A DNA stretch of 64,000 nucleotides from Climacium dendroides (Eukaryota > Streptophyta > Bryopsida > Hypnales > Climaciaceae), in NCBI GenBank assembly GCA_950106755.1, contig OX467082.1:9610001-9674000 (forward strand), written 5' to 3'. The notes under the pieces are model-generated. The model saw nothing but the letters and a program-made list of their open reading frames with translations. It ran no database searches and was not told the DNA's origin. Each line of letters begins with the position of its first letter. The first letter of the stretch is position 1. The translations under genes were made by a program, and so were the position numbers. This document shows positions 59,114 to 64,000 of this stretch, one piece after another.

Positions 59114-59884
59114 TTTCTACAACACGAAATTATTAATGTATATCAACAAAATTCAATAACGGGGGATTTTTATATAATCAAATTAGAATTATTAATTGTT
59201 GTAAACTCCCTTAATTATCTAAAAATATATATAATACATAGTGATTTAGAAGTGTACCATTATGTGAAGAATTTAAATTTATGTAAAGAAAAGTGATTGA
59301 ATTTCGATTTGAAAAAGTTATATTTGAAATCATGTAAACCATCAAAAGAAGGCTCCATAATTAAATATTCAAATTGAAGATAGTTTAGAATTTTTTTTGT
59401 TCACACACAGAAAATCCTTACATATGTATTTAAATAATTTATGTGCACCAATTACGAACTATTGAATAATATCCAAACAAATATGTTTATTAAACGCATT
59501 GAACCCCAATCCAAACAACATTTTTTCCTAGAAGCCTAGAAGACACTAATGAAACACTAATGGACAATTTGTATTTGCAATAATAATAAAGCAATATTGA
59601 AAACAACAAAAAAATACAATAAAATAGGTAAAAAATAAAAATTCATATTGCCAATATTATGTTTAGGGTACAAGTAAATCAACAATTTGTATCCAGCATT
59701 CATAAATTCAAGGTGGATGGTATTGTAATATAAATTTTAAAAGTAGCTAATGAAGAATAATTCTAAAGGAAACATGAAGATGCCTTGTTCATAATTTAAA
59801 AAATATATAAGAATATGCTCCTATTTAAGTTAATATTTAATTCAATTATTAATTTTTTTTCTTCATAAAATGGTTATTCCCTTT
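59114..59884. other. 5' flank of the Harbinger pair
   Basis: AT-rich, with no gene. A G-run (cgggggatttt near 59,160) after TAA resembles a Harbinger terminus, but I could not find its inverted partner. Confidence 0.3.
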
Positions 59885-60720
59885 GTTTATAAATTGAATC
59901 AAATTGAAAAAATATATTGAATTAAAATTATATGAATGCAATTGAACTAAACTGAATCAAATTCAACTGAATTGAACTGAAAAAAATTAATCAAATTGAA
60001 AATATAACTCATTGAAATGATATGGGTTCATTTGAACTGAAATGATTCAAATTAAATTGAAATGAACTTAAATGAATTAAATCAAACTCAAAGAAATAGA
60101 ATCAAATTGAAAATATATTGAATTGAAATGAATTCGTTTGAATTGAAATGAATCAAATTAAATTGAAAAGAATTGAAAAGAATTAAATCATATTGAAAAA
60201 AATTGAATCAAATTGAAAATATATTGAATTGAAATGAAATGAAATGAATTCAATTGAAATGAATCAAATTAAATTGAAAAAAATTAAATCTAAATGAATC
60301 AAATGTAAATGAATTAAATTAAAATGAATCAAATGTAAATGAATTAAATTAAAATGAATCAAATGTAATTGAATTAAATTAAAATGAATTGAGTTGAATT
60401 CAGTTTATCTAAAATAATATTAATTGAAACAAAATGAATAAAATATAAATAAATTGAAATAACATGAAGAAAATATAAATAAAATGAATTAAATATAAAT
60501 AAATTGAAATAACATGAAGAAAATATAAATAAAATGAATTAAATATAAATAAAATGAATTGAACTAAATCGAAATGTAATAAATTGAATTGAGACGAATT
60601 AGAATAAAATAAAATAAAATGGAATGGAACTGAATTAAATGGTATGAAAATTTTAAAACGGGATGAAATGAAATTGAATTAAATGGAATTGAATTAAATA
60701 GAATTTTAAAAAAAAATTGA
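59885..60720. repeat. AT-rich degenerate short-repeat tract
   Basis: About 840 bp are built from variants of AATTGAAATGAATTAAATCA, i.e. GAATTAAAT/GAATCAAAT words about 8-12 bp apart. Longer local duplications occur, such as AAATATAAATAAATTGAAAT near 60,440-60,540. The tract is non-coding and probably grew by replication slippage. Confidence 0.8.
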
Positions 60721-61020
60721 ATTTGTTTTATTCTTGTATTTTTTAAATTGAGTTATCTTGAATTGAATCAAAACGATAAGAATGAACAGGTAATGTGAAC
60801 AAATTCAACAACTTCAAACTACAAAATCAAGCATTGTGAACAAATACTACTTAAAATATTGATTCAAGATTCAAGATACCTTCACGTTCCAAGCTCCAGA
60901 GCTTCACGTTCCGAACTAGTAAACTCCAACGCTCCTCGAAGTGAGCTCCAGTGCTTGAAGTAAAATCCAGAACTCCTCCCACTAAAATCTTCCAACAATG
61001 CTCACCTTCACAGCAAGCTC

Positions 61021-61100
61021 CAGCTTCAGAGCTTCACCAGCTACAGAGCTTCACCAACTTCAGAGCTTCACCAGCTTCAGAGCTTCAACTTCAGAGCTGC
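61021..61100. repeat. 18-bp short tandem repeat (AGAGCTTCACCAGCTTC)
   Basis: About four copies of an 18-bp unit, with similar words (gagcttcacgttcc) from 60,890. The GC content exceeds that of the flanks. A 64-codon frame crosses it, but a repetitive frame is no evidence of a gene. Confidence 0.6.
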
Positions 61101-61347
61101 CAAACACAACACTCCCGAACCTGGGAGCCCAAAAGAAAGAACTAATCCTCAAGAGTTTTCATTAATAGTCTCCATTAACCTGCAAAAGCAAGTTGACCTC
61201 ATTCACAACGACCGTCCACAACAAGTTGCTAGCTAATTATAAGCTATTCAACCAATCAAAATGATTGCCCACTATCGGTAAGCAAGAATGGAGGAATTTC
61301 TTTTGCCGATTCATTGGTATCCACACGTTCCCCGAGCGGCGCGTTAA

Positions 61348-61432
61348 GGTGCGCTTACATGCTGGTGGGTGGGTTGGTGGCTTGGACTGTAGTGCCAATT
61401 CTGCCCCACCGATCCAGCATGTAAGCGCGCCC
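61348..61432. mobile_element. Harbinger-type MITE, 85 bp
   Basis: The left end is GGTGCGCTTACATGCTGG and the reverse complement of the right end is GGGCGCGCTTACATGCTGG. Fifteen consecutive bases (GCGCTTACATGCTGG) are identical. TAA borders both sides (61345-61347 and 61433-61435), the 3-bp duplication expected for PIF/Harbinger elements. It carries no gene. Confidence 0.7.
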
Positions 61433-62976
61433 TAAGGTATATCAATTTTGGATACTAAATTAGATGTATTGATCCATTTCAAAAATTGGATGTATCAATC
61501 CATTTCAATTACTTCTGGACATATTAATGGTTTTTGAATTTTTTTTTATAAAAAAAATTCAACCATAGTGTCTTTTGGTTAACCCTTGGATGTCGACACG
61601 GACGCTAGATGTGCGATAGATGATAAGGAATGTTTGAATGTAGGATGAAAGTGTAACTATTCATCCTTGGAATTGGGTTTGCAAATGGAAAATCTCATAT
61701 AATATTATGATTTCCAATAGGTGCTTTTGCTATTTCTTAATTCAATGATTCACGTGGTTATACAAAATGAAGATTTTTAGGGTTACCCCTCAACGTTCAA
61801 TCGTTAACTTGTTCAAGTACATTATTTCAAACTTTATAAATGAATATCCTTGTAGATTGGAAGTTAAATATGCCAAAACTTAGAATTGTAAGCTTTTGTA
61901 GCCCTTCGGAAAGTTGAAATCTTGCCTTTCAACATTATTAAAAAAAACATGTATGTCCTATAACTTGTGCAATTTGTTAATATGTAGGAAAATGGATTGA
62001 AAACATATGTGAAAATTTTTAACCCAAAAAATTTTCATCTTCATCTTAAGAAATTTATAAAATACAAGTAAGTATTGAATAAAAGAAATAACTAATTTGT
62101 AAAGAGCTTCTACAAGAAATTAAAAATTCTTAAATCCAAGGATGACAATGTCCTAGTAAACAATTAACGCATTTTAATTTTAATTTTAATTTTCAAATTT
62201 TCAAAATTGATAACAAAAGATGACTTTCTATATTTTTTCTACCTTCATTATTTGCAAACTAATACTTTTCATAATTTGAATGTCATTAGTTGGAATTGAA
62301 TGTTTTTTGAGCACTTATGAATCTACAGAAGACCCCAAAAGTCATTAGTATCTTTTTACAATGTATATTTAGTTACTTTGTTTAAGGTTCAAAAGAAAAA
62401 TATCCTTCTAACTTTTGCAATATTTATTAAAATGACATGAAACAAAGCTTCTCAAGTTGTACATTATGAAGAGTACCATACACTCTAATAATTTCATGTA
62501 AAAATTTCAAATTATAAAGTCAATGGAGGTTGCCTAAGTTCTCATAAAGACTAGCATATGTTTGTTGGTTGTTTAGGGGATACTTGAAATTTTTAGCATT
62601 AAGAATTTTGAATTTTCATAAAATCATATTCAAATATTCATTGAGAATTTGAAGAAACTAACTTAATGAGAATTCTATTATTTTCTTTCTTTAAAAATAA
62701 TTAATTTCAATTATATACAATACAAGAAACAATATTGAATTCCTCATGGCTCTAAAATACAAATGAAATCAATAAATTCTACCTATGATGTTGAGGAAGT
62801 AAAAAAATTGAATCATATGGAAATTTTAATTCACAAATGAAGTTAAAGCACTAAATTGCTTAAGAATTTCATAAAAACATATTGCTTCAATTCTTTTAAC
62901 ATAGTGTCCATAAATAATATATGTAGATATATAATATGAAGGCTATATTTTTGCCTATAATGTTGTCAACAACATA
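61433..62976. other. Intergenic AT-rich stretch
   Basis: I see no gene or structured repeat. Confidence 0.35.
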
Positions 62977-64000
62977 CTAATTTTTAACTCTCCTAGATTT
63001 TGGTTCTAGAAATCCCTTACGCCGTATCAAACTATTATCACCTGGCAATTCAGGGAAGAAATGAGTACTATTGAATCCTCCTATATTGGCCATGCCCCTT
63101 GCCACCATGCCCTTATACTTCCCTTTAATAGCTTAAAGATCAGATACCAAATGATCATGCAATCCATATTCGTCTACTAGTATTAGGAGTTCTTCAAAAA
63201 TTATATGAGGATTACGTTGAGCTACCCTAAACACTTCATGATCTTTTTCTTTCAAGACTAAGGGCTCTTCTTCAATAGATCAAATATCTATTGCTTCCAC
63301 ATCATCATCAATGAAGACCGGGATATCTACATCAGAATGCCCTCTTGAAGGTGAAGATAATTGTTGTGACAAAGGGATGTCTTTGTTCACACCATGTCGA
63401 GTTCCTGTTTCCCTAACAATGAGTCCATCTTCTATGTCCGGATGGAGCATCTGAAATACTTTCATAGAATGTTTGCAAATCATACCTTCATTTGCAATTG
63501 GGTAGTCACATTGAGCCCATTCAGAATTAGGAGAATGTATTGTCCATACTTTTGGATTATTGTTTAAAGACGCCACCAAAGCTATACCTTCACCGTCTAG
63601 ATAGAGCAAAACATGTGAATCTGGAATAGACTTCACACAGATGATGGCAGATACAACTATGAACTCCTGTCGAGTATTTCTTACAAATCCAGATTTCTTC
63701 AAGTGCACATTATACCAATAATGTGATAGTACATCCCCTACCAAGTGGTAGATTAGCTAATCCATATGTCTACCATTGAATTTTTCTTTTGCAGAGTGTA
63801 GAATACTCTTCAAATTTCCATGATAGGACTCAATAGCCGCATTAGTATTTTGACCAGCATGAGGAATGCTCCGATATCTAGTGCACCACATTTCAGCTTT
63901 GCCACGCCAATTATCTATAATGTATTTCATAAATATTGCAGTTGCTAGTCATGTTGAAGCAAGATAGTCAAGTTGTTGATGTACCCACTCAATTGGAGAA
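62977..64000 (-). pseudogene. MULE-C: C-terminal part of a SWIM-domain Mutator-like transposase, disrupted, cut by window edge
   Basis: One minus-strand frame runs from the window edge to TAG at 62977. It reads IIDNWRGKAEMWCTRYRSIP and HAGQNTNAAIESYHGNLKSI (the conserved region after the transposase core), then VGDVLSHYWYNVHLKKSGFV, and a SWIM finger (QCDYP ... GMICKHSMKV) near 63,470-63,510 whose first CxC is altered to CDYP. An acidic tail and RNPHIIFEELLILVDEYGLH follow. Nonsense codons interrupt it at 63949 (TGA), 63757 (TAG), 63280 (TGA) and 63133 (TAA). The upstream catalytic part lies outside the window. The sequence differs clearly from MULE-A and MULE-B. Confidence 0.8.

Noticed and set aside
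59155..59170. TAA followed by a G-run as the outer end of the autonomous Harbinger
   Set aside because: No inverted partner was found on the other side of the transposase.
1..64000. Organelle DNA inserted in the nucleus
   Set aside because: I recognised no plastid or mitochondrial gene, rRNA or tRNA cluster.

Overview
This is nuclear DNA of a land plant. It is AT-rich, genes are sparse, introns are GT-AG, and it carries TIR-NBS-LRR (TNL) resistance-gene relatives and several plant-type DNA transposons. I cannot name the species. The uniform LPxSFGxLxxLxxLNL leucine-rich repeats and the gene mix would suit a non-flowering plant (bryophyte, fern or gymnosperm), but that is inference.

Layout. 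Positions 1-4750 (minus strand) hold a truncated TNL relic (TNL-A) whose long LRR array is still in one frame but has nonsense codons; its older 3' end is split by a ~730-bp terminal-inverted-repeat (TIR) element. Positions 5-12 kb are a nest of small TIR elements: a CACTA-like element, a 737-bp relative of the element inside TNL-A, a Stowaway-like element and a GC-rich insert. Positions 12.3-16.5 kb (minus) hold a second TNL (TNL-B) with TIR, NB-ARC and highly homogenised LRR exons, broken by two TGA codons and three repeat-mediated deletions. Positions 16.5-24 kb are mostly non-coding; the 17.8-20.5 kb part is richer in GC, and a GC-rich repeat at 20.5-20.9 kb recurs inverted at 53 kb.

The most unusual locus is 24,183-29,651 (minus). 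At least eleven exons with matching splice phases encode about 1,180 residues. An N-terminal part has a ParB/sulfiredoxin-like DGNH motif, the middle is charged, and the C-terminal part is arranged like a beta-class (circularly permuted) DNA amino-methyltransferase, with the motif IV region before the motif X/I region. The motif IV tetrapeptide is not DPPY, and my exon model contains two in-frame TGA codons. Four related ~70-bp double-palindrome elements lie upstream of it.

The right half is transposon territory. Three SWIM-domain Mutator-like transposase genes (37.1-41.0 kb plus, 43.6-46.1 kb plus, 63.0-64.0 kb minus, the last cut by the window edge) are each disabled by a few nonsense codons or single-base indels. 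A PIF/Harbinger pair (56.4-59.1 kb minus) has an intact transposase but a DNA-binding partner broken by two stops. Two minisatellite-like arrays (74 bp x ~9 and 76 bp x 4), an AT-rich degenerate repeat tract and an 85-bp Harbinger-like MITE fill much of the rest.

Apart from the Harbinger transposase, and possibly the methyltransferase-like gene, nothing here looks like an intact expressed protein-coding gene. The window reads as a decaying resistance-gene and transposon-rich region.
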